64,000 nucleotides of DNA from Streptomyces sp. NBC_01454 (GTDB lineage Bacteria; Actinomycetota; Actinomycetes; Streptomycetales; Streptomycetaceae): positions 2,728,001 through 2,792,000 of the forward strand of contig NZ_CP109460.1 of the NCBI RefSeq assembly GCF_036227565.1. Reading direction: 5' to 3'. Every line of letters begins with the position of its first letter. The stretch's first letter is position 1. This document shows, piece by piece, positions 18,417 to 28,432 of the stretch. The notes under the pieces were generated by a model. It saw only the letters and a list, made by a program, of their open reading frames with translations, ran no database searches and was not told the origin of the DNA. Position numbers and translations under genes: made by a program.

Positions 18417-19790
18417 ATGACCGAGAGCCCCGCACACCCCGCCCTGTGGCCCGCCCCCCTCGCATCCGGTGCCGTCGACGCAACCGTCACCGTGCCCGGC
18501 TCCAAATCGGTCACCAATCGCGGCCTGGTGCTGGCCGCCCTCTCCTCCGAGCCCGGCTGGCTGCGCCGCCCGCTGCGCTCCCGGGACACCCTGCTGATGG
18601 CCGAGGCGCTGCGCACCCTCGGCGTCGGCATCGAGGAGACCGCGTCCTCCAGCTCCGCCGGCTCCACCGGCGCCGCGGGCGAGCCCGGCGGCGGCGAGGC
18701 CTGGCGGGTCATCCCCGCGGGGCTGCACGGCCCGGCCACCGTCGACGTCGGCAACGCCGGCACGGTCATGCGCTTCCTCCCCCCGGTCGCCGCGCTCGCC
18801 GACGGCCCGATCCGCTTCGACGGCGACCCGCGCTCCTACGAGCGCCCGCTCGGCGGCGTGATCGAGGCGCTGCGCACCCTGGGCGCCCGGATCGACGACG
18901 ACAACCGCGGCGCGCTGCCGATGACGGTCTTCGGCGGCGGCGCCCTGGAGGGCGGCCCGGTCGAGATCGACGCGTCCTCGTCCTCCCAGTTCGTCAGCGC
19001 CCTGCTGCTGTCCGCGCCGCGCTTCAACCAGGGCGTCGAGGTCCGGCACGTGGGCGCGGCGCTGCCCTCCATGCCGCACATCCGGATGACCGTCGACATG
19101 CTGCGCAGCGTCGGCGCCCAGGTGGACACCCCGGAGGCGGGCGGCGAGCCGAACGTCTGGCGGGTCACCCCCGGCGCCCTGCTCGGCCGCGATCTGGTCG
19201 TCGAGCCGGATCTGTCCAACGCCCAGCCGTTCCTGGCCGCGGCGCTGGTCACCGGCGGCCGGGTCACCGTCCCGGACTGGCCCGCGCACACCACGCAGCC
19301 CGGTGACGCGCTGCGCGAGATCTTCACCACCATGGGCGGTTCCTGCGAGCTGACCGACCAGGGGCTGACCTTCACCGGCAGCGGCCGGATCCACGGCATC
19401 GACGTCGACCTGAGCGAGGTCGGCGAGCTGACCCCGGGCATCGCCGCGGTCGCCGCGCTGGCCGACTCCCCCTCCACACTGCGCGGGGTGGCTCATCTGC
19501 GGCTGCACGAGACCGACCGGCTGGCCGCGCTCACCAAGGAGCTCAACGAACTCGGCGGCGATGTCACCGAGACCGCGGACGGCCTGCACATCCGGCCGCG
19601 CCCCCTGCACGGCGGGATCTTCCACACCTACGAGGACCACCGGCTGGCCACCGCCGCCGCGGTCCTCGGTCTGGCCGTCGACGGCGTGGAGGTGGAGAAC
19701 GTCGCCACCACCGCCAAGACCCTGCCCGACTTCCCCGCGATGTGGACGGACATGCTCGATCCGGCGGCCGTCCCCGCCCGGAGAGTCTGA
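18417..19790 (+). CDS. aroA: 3-phosphoshikimate 1-carboxyvinyltransferase (EPSP synthase)
   Basis: The enzyme transfers enolpyruvyl from PEP to shikimate-3-phosphate in aromatic amino acid synthesis. The 457-residue protein has PGSKSVTNR near the N-terminus (phosphate-binding Lys), [36 protein letters not shown] and [12 protein letters not shown] Ser/Gly-rich insert ([17 protein letters not shown]) near residue 80 is unusual. Spacing to rsgA is 12 bp, so the two are probably co-transcribed. No strong RBS is evident before the ATG. Confidence 0.95.
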   Translation: MTESPAHPALWPAPLASGAVDATVTVPGSKSVTNRGLVLAALSSEPGWLRRPLRSRDTLLMAEALRTLGVGIEETASSSSAGSTGAAGEPGGGEAWRVIPAGLHGPATVDVGNAGTVMRFLPPVAALADGPIRFDGDPRSYERPLGGVIEALRTLGARIDDDNRGALPMTVFGGGALEGGPVEIDASSSSQFVSALLLSAPRFNQGVEVRHVGAALPSMPHIRMTVDMLRSVGAQVDTPEAGGEPNVWRVTPGALLGRDLVVEPDLSNAQPFLAAALVTGGRVTVPDWPAHTTQPGDALREIFTTMGGSCELTDQGLTFTGSGRIHGIDVDLSEVGELTPGIAAVAALADSPSTLRGVAHLRLHETDRLAALTKELNELGGDVTETADGLHIRPRPLHGGIFHTYEDHRLATAAAVLGLAVDGVEVENVATTAKTLPDFPAMWTDMLDPAAVPARRV

Positions 19791-19802
19791 GGTCCGGCCG
19801 CC

Positions 19803-20810
19803 ATGCGCCGCTACGGCAAGAACCCCGACGAGGACGACATCCGCTTCCGGCCCAACCCCAAGGGCAACCGTCCCCGTACGAACATCCGTCCCAAGCACGC
19901 GGACGCCGGCGAGGGCCTGGTCCTCACCGTCGACCGCGGCCGGCTGACCTGCCTCATCGACGGCCGGACGGTCACCGCGATGAAGGCCCGCGAACTGGGC
20001 CGCAAGAGCGCGGTGGTCGGCGACCGGGTCGCCGTCGTCGGCGATCTGACCGGCGCCAAGGACACCCTCGCCCGGATCGTCCGGGTCGAGCCGCGCACCT
20101 CGACACTGCGCCGTACGGCCGACGATGACGACCCGTTCGAGCGGGTCGTGGTCGCCAACGCCGACCAGCTCGCCATCGTCACCGCGCTCGCCGACCCCGA
20201 GCCGCGCCCCCGGCTCATCGACCGCTGTCTGGTCGCCGCCTACGACGCGGGGCTCGACCCGCTGCTGGTGCTGACCAAGTCCGATCTGGCGTCCGCCGAC
20301 AGCCTGCTGGAGTCCTACGGCGCCCTCGGTGTCCCCTACATCGTCACCAACCGCGACGAACTCGCCGACGGCAGCGCCGCCGAGCAGGTCCGGGCCGGCC
20401 TGGCGGGCCGGATGACGGCGTTCGTCGGGCACTCCGGCGTGGGCAAGACCACCCTGGTCAACGCCCTGGTCCCGGAGCACCGCCGGGCCACCGGACATGT
20501 CAACGCGGTCACCGGCCGCGGCCGGCACACCACCACCTCCGCGCTGGCACTGCCGCTGCCCGGCGGCTCGGGCTGGGTCATCGACACCCCGGGCGTACGG
20601 TCCTTCGGGCTGCACCACGTCGACCCGTCCCGGGTCATCCACGCCTTCCCGGATCTGGAGCCCGGCACCGCCGGCTGCCCGCGCGCCTGCAGCCACGACG
20701 AGCCGGACTGCGCGCTGGACGAGTGGGTCAGCGACGGCCATGCCGACCCGGCCCGCCTGTACTCCCTGCGGCGTCTGCTGGCCACCCGGGAGCGACGCGA
20801 GGGCGACTGA
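19803..20810 (+). CDS. rsgA: Ribosome small-subunit-dependent GTPase RsgA
   Basis: This circularly permuted GTPase acts late in 30S assembly. The 335-residue protein has an N-terminal OB fold, then G4 (LTKSD), then G1 (GHSGVGKTTLVNAL), then G3 (DTPGVRSF), the permuted order that defines the family. A C-terminal zinc knuckle (CPRACSHDEPDC) follows. It sits 12 bp downstream of aroA. The N-terminal 25 residues are basic and disordered. Confidence 0.95.
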   Translation: MRRYGKNPDEDDIRFRPNPKGNRPRTNIRPKHADAGEGLVLTVDRGRLTCLIDGRTVTAMKARELGRKSAVVGDRVAVVGDLTGAKDTLARIVRVEPRTSTLRRTADDDDPFERVVVANADQLAIVTALADPEPRPRLIDRCLVAAYDAGLDPLLVLTKSDLASADSLLESYGALGVPYIVTNRDELADGSAAEQVRAGLAGRMTAFVGHSGVGKTTLVNALVPEHRRATGHVNAVTGRGRHTTTSALALPLPGGSGWVIDTPGVRSFGLHHVDPSRVIHAFPDLEPGTAGCPRACSHDEPDCALDEWVSDGHADPARLYSLRRLLATRERREGD

Positions 20811-20962
20811 CCGCCGACGTTTGCCGCCGACCGCGCACGGTAAGGGCATAATCACACCGAGGCCGGCGCGGAGGCCGTTCAGGCCCGAGCGCCCGGGCGG
20901 GACCCGAACGAGTGATTCCGACGTCCCCTCGCCGCCCACCCAACTGACGGAGGCATGCGGAC

Positions 20963-21286
20963 ATGGCGTGGCTGCTGGTCGTGGTGGCGGGGATCCTGGA
21001 GACCGGCTTCGCCGTCTGTCTCAAGCTGTCGCACGGCTTCACCCGCCTCTTTCCCACCATCGCCTTCGCGGCCTTCGCCCTCGGCAGCTTCGGTCTGCTG
21101 ACGCTGGCGCTGCGCAAGCTCGACGTCGGCCCGGCGTATGCGGTGTGGACCGGGATCGGTGCGGCCGGCACGGCGATCTACGGCATGATCTTCCTCGGCG
21201 ATCTGGTCTCGACCCTGAAGCTCGTCTCCATCGGCCTGGTCATCGTCGGTGTGATCGGACTGCAGCTGTCGGGCTCGGCACACTGA
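20963..21286 (+). CDS. SMR-family transporter (SugE/Gdx- or QacE-like)
   Basis: The 107-residue protein has four transmembrane helices and the conserved membrane Glu in GILETGFAVCLKLSHGF. AVWTGIGAAGTAIYG and the pattern around the Glu look closer to the SugE/Gdx guanidinium exporters than to EmrE. GGAGG lies 9 nt before the ATG. The upstream 150 bp show no guanidine riboswitch that I can recognise. The gene converges on the TetR gene, 49 bp away. Confidence 0.85.
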   Translation: MAWLLVVVAGILETGFAVCLKLSHGFTRLFPTIAFAAFALGSFGLLTLALRKLDVGPAYAVWTGIGAAGTAIYGMIFLGDLVSTLKLVSIGLVIVGVIGLQLSGSAH

Positions 21287-21335
21287 GCCGGCGCCCCGCC
21301 GCTGGGGTGTCCGCCCCCCCTTCTCTGACGCCTCG

Positions 21336-22070
21336 TCAGCTTCCGGCGGACGGCCGTCCGCCGGCCGTCATCCGTACGAAGGCGCTCCGCACGAGGTGGG
21401 ACACCGCCTCGGTGTCCGGCTCCCGGCGCGGGCGCTGCCGCGGTACACGTCCCGGCGCGGCCGCCACCCCCGCGGCCGGCGGGGCGAGCACCCAGGACAG
21501 GGTCAGCCGCGCCGCGGTCTCGCAGGCGCTGTCCAGGGCGGGCAACTCCTCCTCGGGCCAGCCGGGCCGCAGTGCCGCGACCGCCTGGTCGCAGAAGCGG
21601 CCGACGAATTCGTCGGGCCCCGGCAGCGGCCCCTCGCCGGGCGTCGCGGCACGCGGTGCGGGCACGCCGGGTCGGGCCGCCCCGCCCGGCGCGGGGTCGG
21701 CGGGCGCCGTCGGGGCGGGCGGCAGCCGGTCTCCCCAGCAGCCGGTCAGAGCGGCTCTGACCAGGGGGTTGGCCCGAGCGGTGCGCAGCGTCCAGGCGGC
21801 CGCGGCCACCACCCGGCCCGCCGCGTCGCCCCGCACTCCGCCCGCCGGGGCGCGGCGCGACAGCGCCCGTGCCACCCCGGCCAGGCACTTGTCGGTCTCG
21901 CGGCGGACGAGGGCGCGGGCCAGCCCCTCCTTGCTGCCGAACTCGTTGTACAGCGTCTGCCGGGAGACCCCGGCGGCGGCCGCCACCTCGACCATCCGCA
22001 CGGCCGCCCAGGGCCGGTCCGTCAGCGCCGTGTACGCGGCGTCCAGCAAGGATTCACGCGCTGCGGGCAT
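21336..22070 (-). CDS. TetR-family transcriptional regulator
   Basis: The 244-residue protein has an N-terminal helix-turn-helix (RMVEVAAAAGVSRQTLYNEFGSKEG written in part: AAAAGVSRQTLYNEF) typical of TetR repressors. The C-terminal ligand domain is long and Ala/Pro-rich with a disordered stretch around residues 105-140. It is convergent with the SMR transporter and divergent from hisN, so either could be a target, but no operator is obvious. Confidence 0.88.
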   Translation of the reverse strand: MPAARESLLDAAYTALTDRPWAAVRMVEVAAAAGVSRQTLYNEFGSKEGLARALVRRETDKCLAGVARALSRRAPAGGVRGDAAGRVVAAAAWTLRTARANPLVRAALTGCWGDRLPPAPTAPADPAPGGAARPGVPAPRAATPGEGPLPGPDEFVGRFCDQAVAALRPGWPEEELPALDSACETAARLTLSWVLAPPAAGVAAAPGRVPRQRPRREPDTEAVSHLVRSAFVRMTAGGRPSAGS

Positions 22071-22245
22071 CCGTCGCCTCCCCGGCCGCCGGCCCGGTCG
22101 GCCGGTGTGCGCACAGAATTGACGGGGCGCCAGATACTGTCAAGGGTCGCCGCGGCCGCCACCTGACGGCGGGGACCGGAGCGTCACACGCCCGGCGGCG
22201 CATGGCCGTGTGGCTCCCGCGTATACCAGTGGATACTGTTCGCAC

Positions 22246-23049
22246 ATGCCCGACTATCACGATGATCTTCGCCTCGGCCATGTGCTCGCGGACGCCGCGG
22301 ACGCCGCCACCATGGAGCGCTTCAAGGCCCTCGACCTCAAGGTCGAGACCAAACCGGACATGACGCCGGTGAGTGAGGCGGACAAGGGCGCCGAGGAGTT
22401 GATCCGCGGCCAGCTCCAGCGGGCCCGGCCACGGGACGCGGTGCTCGGCGAGGAGTTCGGCAGCGAGGGCGCGGGGCCGCGCCGCTGGATCATCGACCCG
22501 ATCGACGGCACCAAGAACTACGTCCGCGGGGTGCCGGTCTGGGCCACGCTGATCGCACTGATGGAGCGCGGTGAGGGCGGGGACCGCCCGGTGGTCGGCA
22601 TCGTCTCCGCACCGGCGCTCAACCGCCGCTGGTGGGCCGCCGAGGGCCTGGGCGCCTACACGGGCCGCAGTCTCACCTCCGCGAGCCGGCTACAGGTCTC
22701 GAAGGTCGGCCGCATCCAGGACGCGTCGTTCGCGTACTCCTCGCTGACCGGCTGGGAGGAGCGCGGCAAGCTGCCCGGTTTCCTCGATCTGAGCCGGGAC
22801 TGCTGGCGCACCCGCGGCTATGGCGACTTCTGGCCGTACATGATGATCGCCGAGGGCTCGGTGGACATCTGCGCGGAGCCGGAGCTGTCGCTGTGGGACA
22901 TGGCGGCCTGTGCCGTGGTCGTCAACGAGGCCGGCGGACAGTTCTCCGGCCTGGACGGCAAGCCGGGCCCGCACAGCGGCAACGCGGCGGCCTCCAACGG
23001 CCTGCTGCACGAGGATCTGCTGAGTTATCTCGGCGACTCCGCCCGCTGA
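22246..23049 (+). CDS. hisN: Histidinol-phosphatase (inositol-monophosphatase family)
   Basis: The 267-residue enzyme dephosphorylates L-histidinol phosphate, the penultimate step of histidine synthesis in actinobacteria. Family metal-binding motifs are present: GEEFG, the diagnostic WIIDPIDGTKNYVRG, and LWDMAACAVVVNEAGG. Streptomyces use this IMPase-type HisN outside the his operon. ATG 22246 is chosen by homology length; no clear Shine-Dalgarno precedes it, so leaderless initiation is possible. Confidence 0.9.
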   Translation: MPDYHDDLRLGHVLADAADAATMERFKALDLKVETKPDMTPVSEADKGAEELIRGQLQRARPRDAVLGEEFGSEGAGPRRWIIDPIDGTKNYVRGVPVWATLIALMERGEGGDRPVVGIVSAPALNRRWWAAEGLGAYTGRSLTSASRLQVSKVGRIQDASFAYSSLTGWEERGKLPGFLDLSRDCWRTRGYGDFWPYMMIAEGSVDICAEPELSLWDMAACAVVVNEAGGQFSGLDGKPGPHSGNAAASNGLLHEDLLSYLGDSAR

Positions 23050-23194
23050 CCTGCACAAAGGCGACTATTCAGACACTCGTCCAGCACTTACCCCTTGTTG
23101 CCCCACCGCGGGCATGTGAACATGAGAATCCCCCACTTTGTGAACTTGTGAATCTCTTCGCAAGGCACATTCACCAAGGAGGTGGCTCCCTTCC

Positions 23195-23602
23195 ATGCCC
23201 ATGCACGTCAAAGACGCCATGAGCACGGTGGTCCTCACCATCGGGCCCGCTCACACCCTCCGCCAGGCGGCACAGCTGATGGCGGCCCGCCGCCTCGGCG
23301 CGGCCGTGGTCCTCGACAACGACACCTGTGGCATCGGCATCCTCACCGAACGCGACATCCTCAACTCGCTCGGCGCGGGCGAGAATCCCGACCGGGAGAC
23401 CGCCCAGACCCACACCACCCCGGACGTGGTCTTCGCCGCCCCGGACTGGACCCTTGAGGATGCCGCGGAGGCCATGGTGCGCGGCGGCTTCCGCCATCTG
23501 ATCGTGCTCAACGACCAGGAACCGGTCGGCGTGGTGTCCGTACGCGACATCATCCGCATCTGGTCGACCACCACGGAGCGGGCCCGCTCCGTGCCCGCCT
23601 GA
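23195..23602 (+). CDS. Two-CBS-domain protein
   Basis: The 135-residue soluble protein is built of two CBS domains (residues about 5-65 and 70-130). VLDNDTCGIGILTERDILN and VVSVRDIIRIW are typical ends of each CBS motif. Such stand-alone pairs bind adenosyl nucleotides and act as regulators of partners. AAGGAGGT lies 12 nt before the ATG at 23195. The region in front (23050-23194) is unusually AT-rich for this genome and probably carries the promoter. Confidence 0.88.
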   Translation: MPMHVKDAMSTVVLTIGPAHTLRQAAQLMAARRLGAAVVLDNDTCGIGILTERDILNSLGAGENPDRETAQTHTTPDVVFAAPDWTLEDAAEAMVRGGFRHLIVLNDQEPVGVVSVRDIIRIWSTTTERARSVPA

Positions 23603-23632
23603 AGGGCCGCGCGCCCCCTCGGCCGGGCACAC

Positions 23633-23667
23633 GAAGAGGCCGGAGCCCCATGGCATCCGGCCTCTTC
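23633..23667. terminator. Bidirectional terminator between CBS gene and catalase
   Basis: A 12-bp perfect stem (23633-23644 with 23656-23667) lies between convergent genes and is followed by a T-rich stretch on the plus strand. Confidence 0.75.
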
Positions 23668-23785
23668 GCTTCTTACGGCAAGCGACGATTGAGCAACCCC
23701 TTGCGGCGCGCAACCACCTCCGCGAGAGCGGCTGGCGGTACCTCCCGGCATGAGCTGGGGGAGGCTTGGCCGCAAGGGCGACCGC

Positions 23786-25249
23786 TCAGCCGCGCAGGGC
23801 CTGGACCGCGGCCTCCAGCCGCTTGCCGTAGTCCGCGTCCGCCTTGCGGAAGTTCTCGATCGCCCGCTGTGCGATGTCGTCGCGGGAGACCTGCGAGATG
23901 AAGCCCGCCAGGTTGTCGATCAGGCGCCCCTTCTCGTCCTCCGACATCAGGCGGTAGAGGTCACCGGCCTGGACGAAGTCGGTGTCCTCGGCGTGCGAGG
24001 GCGCCTCCTGCTCGCCGGTGGGGCCGGTCACGGTGGCCGGCTGCCACAGGGGACGGCCGGTCTCGACCGGGCCCCCGAAGCTGTTGGGCTCGTAGTTCTT
24101 CCGGCCCGCGTGACGGCCGTCGTAGAGCGCGCCGTCACGGCCGTGGGTGCGCGCCTCGGCGGCGTGCGGGCGGTTCACCGGCAGGTGGTCGGCGTTGATG
24201 CCGACGCGGTAGCGGTGGGCGTCGCCGTACGCGAAAAGGCGCCCCTGGAGCATCTTGTCAGGGGACGGGCCGATACCCGGCACGAAGTGGTGCGGGGAGA
24301 AGATCGACTGCTCGACCTCGGCGAAGATGTTCTCCGGGTTGCGGTTGAGCTCCAGCTTGCCGATCTCGATCGGCGGGTAGTCCCCGTGCGGCCAGACCTT
24401 GGTCAGGTCGAACGGGTTGAAGCGGTAGGCGGCCGCCTCGTCCGCGGGCATGATCTGCACCTGCACGGTCCACGACGGGAATTCGCCCCGCTCGATGGAC
24501 TCCCGCAGGTCGCGCTGGTGACTGTCCGGGTCGAGCCCGGAGGTCTCGGCGGCCTCGGAGGTGGTGAGGTTCTTGATCCCCTGGTCGGTCTTGAAGTGGT
24601 ACTTGACCCAGAAGACCTCGCCGGCCTCGTTGTTCCACTGGAAGGTGTGCGAGCCGTAGCCGTTCATGTGGCGGTACGAGGCGGGGATGCCGCGGTCGCC
24701 GAACAGCCAGGTGACCTGGTGGGTGGACTCGGGCGACAGACCCCAGAAGTCCCAGACGTTGTCCGCCTCCTGCGAGCCGGTGTACGGGTCGCGCTTCTGG
24801 GTGTGGATGAAGTCCGGGAACTTGATGGCGTCCTTGATGAAGAACACCGGGGTGTTGTTGCCGACGAGGTCGTAATTGCCCTCTTCGGTGTAGAACTTCA
24901 GCGCGAAGCCGCGCGGGTCACGCACCGCGTCGGCCGAGCCGAGGTTGCCCGCGACGGTGGAGAAGCGCAGGAACGTCTCCGTCTGCTTGCCGACCTCGGA
25001 GAGGAAGTGGGCGCGGGTGTACTTGGTCACATCCGCGGTCACCGTGAACGTGCCGTACGCAGCGGCGCCACGGGCGTGCACGATGCGCTCCGGGATGCGC
25101 TCGCGGTTGAAGTGCGCGAGCTTTTCGATCAGGAGCTGGTCCTGGATGAGGCCGGGACCGCCGGCGCCGGCGGTCTCACTGTTCTGGTTGTCCCCGACCG
25201 GAGCCCCGGACTCCGTGGTCAGCGGTCCGGTGGTGCTCTCTACCGACAC
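23786..25249 (-). CDS. katA: Monofunctional haem catalase
   Basis: This is a 487-residue small-subunit catalase that disproportionates hydrogen peroxide. [13 protein letters not shown] carries the active-site His, [10 protein letters not shown] carries the distal Asn and [14 protein letters not shown] carries the proximal haem Tyr. The start is placed at GTG 25249 because AGGAGG precedes it by 5 nt; an ATG nine codons upstream has no comparable RBS. It is divergent from the Fur-family regulator, with a palindrome in between, the arrangement expected for CatR-controlled catalase. Confidence 0.95.
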   Translation of the reverse strand: MSVESTTGPLTTESGAPVGDNQNSETAGAGGPGLIQDQLLIEKLAHFNRERIPERIVHARGAAAYGTFTVTADVTKYTRAHFLSEVGKQTETFLRFSTVAGNLGSADAVRDPRGFALKFYTEEGNYDLVGNNTPVFFIKDAIKFPDFIHTQKRDPYTGSQEADNVWDFWGLSPESTHQVTWLFGDRGIPASYRHMNGYGSHTFQWNNEAGEVFWVKYHFKTDQGIKNLTTSEAAETSGLDPDSHQRDLRESIERGEFPSWTVQVQIMPADEAAAYRFNPFDLTKVWPHGDYPPIEIGKLELNRNPENIFAEVEQSIFSPHHFVPGIGPSPDKMLQGRLFAYGDAHRYRVGINADHLPVNRPHAAEARTHGRDGALYDGRHAGRKNYEPNSFGGPVETGRPLWQPATVTGPTGEQEAPSHAEDTDFVQAGDLYRLMSEDEKGRLIDNLAGFISQVSRDDIAQRAIENFRKADADYGKRLEAAVQALRG

Positions 25250-25305
25250 GTGCGCCTCCTGAAAAGTCTTCTCCACCTGCCTTGGCTTGCGCCGATCACG
25301 ATCCT

Positions 25306-25319
25306 ACATTGGACAATGT
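25306..25319. promoter_or_regulatory. Perfect 14-bp palindrome, candidate CatR/Fur-family operator
   Basis: ACATTGGACAATGT is a perfect inverted repeat in the catalase/regulator intergenic region, 57 bp before the catalase GTG and 91 bp before the regulator ATG. The location and symmetry fit the operator of the adjacent peroxide-responsive regulator. Confidence 0.65.
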
Positions 25320-25409
25320 CTAAGTCAAGAAGAATGCGAAAGCAGTACTCGATCCGGTCATGGACCTACCACTGCTACCCTGGCTTTATCTGACTGATAG
25401 GTGAATGGC

Positions 25410-25829
25410 ATGAGTGACCTGCTGGAACGGCTCCGAGGACGCGGCTGGCGGCTGACCGCGCAGCGACGCGTCGTCGCCGAGGTCCTCGACGGGGACCACG
25501 TCCACTACACCGCCGACGAGGTGCACGCGCGGGCCTCCGACCGGCTCCCGGAGATCTCCCGCGCCACGGTCTACAACACCCTGGGCGAACTGGTCTCGCT
25601 CGGCGAGGTGCTCGAGGTGAGCACCGACGGCCGGGCCAAGCGCTACGACCCCAACGCCCACCACGACCACCAGCACCTCGTCTGCTCGCAGTGCGGCACG
25701 ATCCGCGACGTCCACGTCCAGGGCGACCCGCTCTCCGCGCTGCCCGAGCCGGAGCGCTACGGCTTCCAGGTCTCCGAGGTCACCGTCACCTACCGGGGCA
25801 TCTGCCCCAAGTGCAGCGCCCCGTCCTGA
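25410..25829 (+). CDS. catR: Fur-family peroxide-responsive regulator (CatR/PerR-like)
   Basis: The 139-residue protein has a winged helix (GWRLTAQRRVVAEVL, EISRATVYNTLGELV) and a metal-binding dimerisation domain with HHDHQHLVCSQCG and CPKC, giving the structural zinc CxxC pair. Proteins of this type repress catalase until peroxide oxidises their metal site. ATG 25410 follows AGGTGA by 5 nt and is preferred over an ATG nine bases upstream. It is divergent from the catalase gene. The symbol is by analogy with S. coelicolor CatR. Confidence 0.88.
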   Translation: MSDLLERLRGRGWRLTAQRRVVAEVLDGDHVHYTADEVHARASDRLPEISRATVYNTLGELVSLGEVLEVSTDGRAKRYDPNAHHDHQHLVCSQCGTIRDVHVQGDPLSALPEPERYGFQVSEVTVTYRGICPKCSAPS

Positions 25830-26183
25830 CCCCACGGGGTGGCGGCCCCCTTCCTGGTGGCTTCCTGGCCGCCCCCGCCGCACGGCACGCCGTACGCCCC
25901 GCTGAGCCCGCGCCCACCCGGCCGCGGGCTCCTTCGTGTGCCCGGCCCCGCCCACCGGTCCCGCCGCTGTCGCCACACCCCCACGCGTGCGCACACCGCA
26001 CCACTGCCCAGCCACCGCCCGGCCGAATCCGGCATGGCGCCGCACCGCCGGGGCACCACGCTTTCCGGCCACCGTGCGTGCCCCTGCCCGGGCCGGCGCA
26101 CGGCGCAAGACAACCGGCGCCGCACCCGGAAGACGACATGACGAAGGCCCGGATTCCCAAGGAATCCGGGCCTTCGTCTTCAG
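25830..26183. other. Non-coding gap between regulator and tRNA, 354 bp
   Basis: I see no convincing gene. Composition is C-rich and translations in all frames are low-complexity. The tRNA terminator (26141-26177) is the only clear element. Confidence 0.6.
26141..26177 (-). terminator. Terminator of the first initiator tRNA
   Basis: A 17-bp perfect stem (26141-26157 with 26161-26177) with a 3-nt loop lies directly downstream of the minus-strand tRNA. Confidence 0.8.
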
Positions 26184-26257
26184 TAGCGGGGACAGGATTT
26201 GAACCTGCGACCTCTGGGTTATGAGCCCAGCGAGCTACCGAGCTGCTCCACCCCGCG
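26184..26257 (-). tRNA. Initiator tRNA-fMet(CAT), copy 1
   Basis: The 74-nt cloverleaf has anticodon CAT in loop CTCATAA. It shows the initiator hallmarks: three consecutive G:C pairs closing the anticodon stem (GGG/CCC) and an unpaired first base, C1 opposite T72. The 5' part CGCGGGGTGGAGCAG matches bacterial initiator tRNA. The CCA end is not encoded. Confidence 0.96.
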
Positions 26258-26373
26258 TCGTTGTGTCTTTACTCTAACCCCGGCCCGACGACCAGCGCAA
26301 ATCCCTTCCGCGCGGCCCAGGGCCCGCCCCGCGGCCCGGCCCCGGGCCGGGCCCCGTGGACCCGGCCCTGGGC

Positions 26374-28224
26374 TCAGGCGCTGAGCTCCTCCTGGAGCGC
26401 CGTCCGCAGCCGCGCCGCGCGCTCGGCGACCTCCGGCGGCCCCAGCTCGACGGCCCGGGCGCACCAGCTCTGCGCCTCCGCGAGCGCCCCGCGCCGGGCG
26501 GCGAGCAGCGCCAGCCGCAGGGCCGCCCGGCCGTGCCCGCCCTCGGCGGCGCGCTGCCACCACAGGGCGGCCTCGGGAAGGCTGCCCTCGCGGGCCAGCA
26601 GCAGCCCGAGGTTGAAGGCACCGTTCCGGCTGCCCGCCTCGGCCGCCGCGCGGTAGCGGTCCGCGGCCTCGACCACGTCCCCGCGGGCCGCGGCGAACAT
26701 GCCCATACGGACCTGGGCACGGCGGTGCCCCTGCGCCGCGGCCCGCTCGTACCACCGCATGCTCTCGTCGTCCGCCGGGCGCTCACCGTCCGCGAGCCCC
26801 TCGCCGGCGGCCGACGCCTGGCGGTCGAGGAGATCCGCGAGCCGGAAGGCCGCCTCGGCGCTGCCCCCGCCGGCCGCGCAGCGCAGATTCCGCTCCGCGT
26901 CCTGGAGTTCACCGTCCCGCAGCTGCACGATGGCGACCTGCAGCGCCGCGTCCGTGTGCCCCGCCGCGGCCGCCCGCTCGTACCAGGCGTGCGCCGTACG
27001 CTCGGCGCCCCGGCCGGCATGGAGAATGCCGAGGTTGAACGCGGCGTCCACGCTGCCCGCCTCGGCCGCCTTGGAGAACCACGGCTCGGCGCCCGAGGCG
27101 TCGCCGCGCTGGAGCAGCAGGATGGCCAGCGCGTTGGCGGCCTCGCGGTGCCCGGCGTAGGCGGCGCGGCGGTACCACTGCTCGCCCCGTCCCTCCCGGC
27201 CCTGTGCGGCACACAGCAGGCCGATGTTGTAGGCGCCGTTGACGTCCCCGGCGTCCAGGGCGGCGCGGTACCAGCGTTCGGCGGTCTGCAGTTCGCCGCG
27301 GTCGGCGTGGAGTGCGCCCAGCGCGTTGGCGGCGTTGCCGTCGCCGTCCTGGGCGGCGCGCCGCCACCACTCGGCCGCGCTCTCCTCGTCCCCCGCGTCG
27401 CGCAGCAGGAAGCCCAGCGCACAGGCGGCGCGGGCCTCGCCGTCCTTGGCGGCGGACAGATACCAGCGGCCCGCCTCCTGGACGTCCCCACGGTCCTCCA
27501 GGAGCGCACCCAGCTGCAGCGCGGCCCGCCGGTGGCCGCGCGCGGCGGCCTGGCGGTACCACTGCTCGGCCTCCTCCTGCCGGCTCAGCTCGCCGTACGC
27601 GGGGGTCGCGCGGTGGTCCGCGTCGCCGCCGTCCTCGATGAGCCGGGCGAGGCGGTACGCAGCCTCGCGGTGGCCCCGCTCGGCGGCCGTACGGAACCAG
27701 CGTCCGGCGCCGATGTCGCCGCGGTGCTCCAGGAGGTCGGCGAGCGCGTAGGCACCCAGGCAGTGGCCGGACTCGGCGGACTGGCGCAGCCAGTACTCGG
27801 CGGCCGGCTCGTCGCCGCGCTCGCGGTAGTGGCGCCCGAGGGCGTGCGCGGCGGCGGCGGAACCGGCCACGGCGGCGATCCGCCACCAGCCGCCCGCCTC
27901 GTCCGCATAGCCCCGCTGATGGAGCAGGACGCCCAGGTTATTGGCGGCTGCACGGTCACCGGCGGCGGCAGCGGAGCGCAGATGCGGCTCGGCGCCGTCG
28001 AGGTCACCGCGGCGCAGCAGCATCGCGCCCAGCGCGCTCATCGCGGCGGTGTCGCCCGCCTCTGCGGCCCGGCGGTGGCCGGACTCGGTCACGGCATCGG
28101 ACGCCTCGGCGGCCTCGGCCGCCTCCATCGCGTCCATCTGCAGCTCGGATTCGCGCCCGTCGTCGGGCGCATGCACAAACCGGTCTGTCTCCAACAACCT
28201 TGCCTTGTCCCCCATAAGACCCAT
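26374..28224 (-). CDS. Sel1/TPR-repeat protein
   Basis: The 616-residue protein is built almost entirely of about 15 Sel1-like repeats of roughly 36 residues (pattern A-G-D-x2-A-A-x2-L-G-x-L-L-x2-R-G-x4-A-E-x-W-Y-R-x-A-A). This gives an alpha-solenoid scaffold for protein contacts. No catalytic domain, signal peptide or membrane segment is seen. ATG 28224 follows AGGTGA at 7 nt. It is sandwiched between two identical initiator tRNA genes on the same strand. Partner and function are unknown. Confidence 0.88.
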   Translation of the reverse strand: MGLMGDKARLLETDRFVHAPDDGRESELQMDAMEAAEAAEASDAVTESGHRRAAEAGDTAAMSALGAMLLRRGDLDGAEPHLRSAAAAGDRAAANNLGVLLHQRGYADEAGGWWRIAAVAGSAAAAHALGRHYRERGDEPAAEYWLRQSAESGHCLGAYALADLLEHRGDIGAGRWFRTAAERGHREAAYRLARLIEDGGDADHRATPAYGELSRQEEAEQWYRQAAARGHRRAALQLGALLEDRGDVQEAGRWYLSAAKDGEARAACALGFLLRDAGDEESAAEWWRRAAQDGDGNAANALGALHADRGELQTAERWYRAALDAGDVNGAYNIGLLCAAQGREGRGEQWYRRAAYAGHREAANALAILLLQRGDASGAEPWFSKAAEAGSVDAAFNLGILHAGRGAERTAHAWYERAAAAGHTDAALQVAIVQLRDGELQDAERNLRCAAGGGSAEAAFRLADLLDRQASAAGEGLADGERPADDESMRWYERAAAQGHRRAQVRMGMFAAARGDVVEAADRYRAAAEAGSRNGAFNLGLLLAREGSLPEAALWWQRAAEGGHGRAALRLALLAARRGALAEAQSWCARAVELGPPEVAERAARLRTALQEELSA

Positions 28225-28391
28225 CGTCGCATCACCTGTTACCCGCGTACACCTGGTATACCGCAGCAAGTGAGGTCACTTCAGCGGTTTGTCGACTTCC
28301 CGACACGACGACTTGGCAAACTCAAGCACACACCTTCCCCACATCGGCCGCACGACCCGGCCTTGACCGATATCGGCCGGAACACACGACG

Positions 28392-28422
28392 AAGGCCCGG
28401 ATCCCTGAGGGATCCGGGCCTT
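28392..28422 (-). terminator. Terminator of the second initiator tRNA
   Basis: A 14-bp perfect stem (28392-28405 with 28409-28422) shares its sequence core with the first tRNA terminator. Confidence 0.8.
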
Positions 28423-28432
28423 GGTCATTCAG

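Noticed and set aside
20811..20962. Guanidine riboswitch in front of the SMR transporter
   Set aside because: SugE/Gdx genes often have one, but I could not find paired ACGR-loop hairpins or the ykkC core here.
25691..26224. Open frame ending VAGTGFEPATSGL, and the similar one at 26356-28473
   Set aside because: The C-terminal motif is the antisense translation of tRNA, a classic false hypothetical protein. Both ends lie inside the initiator tRNA genes.
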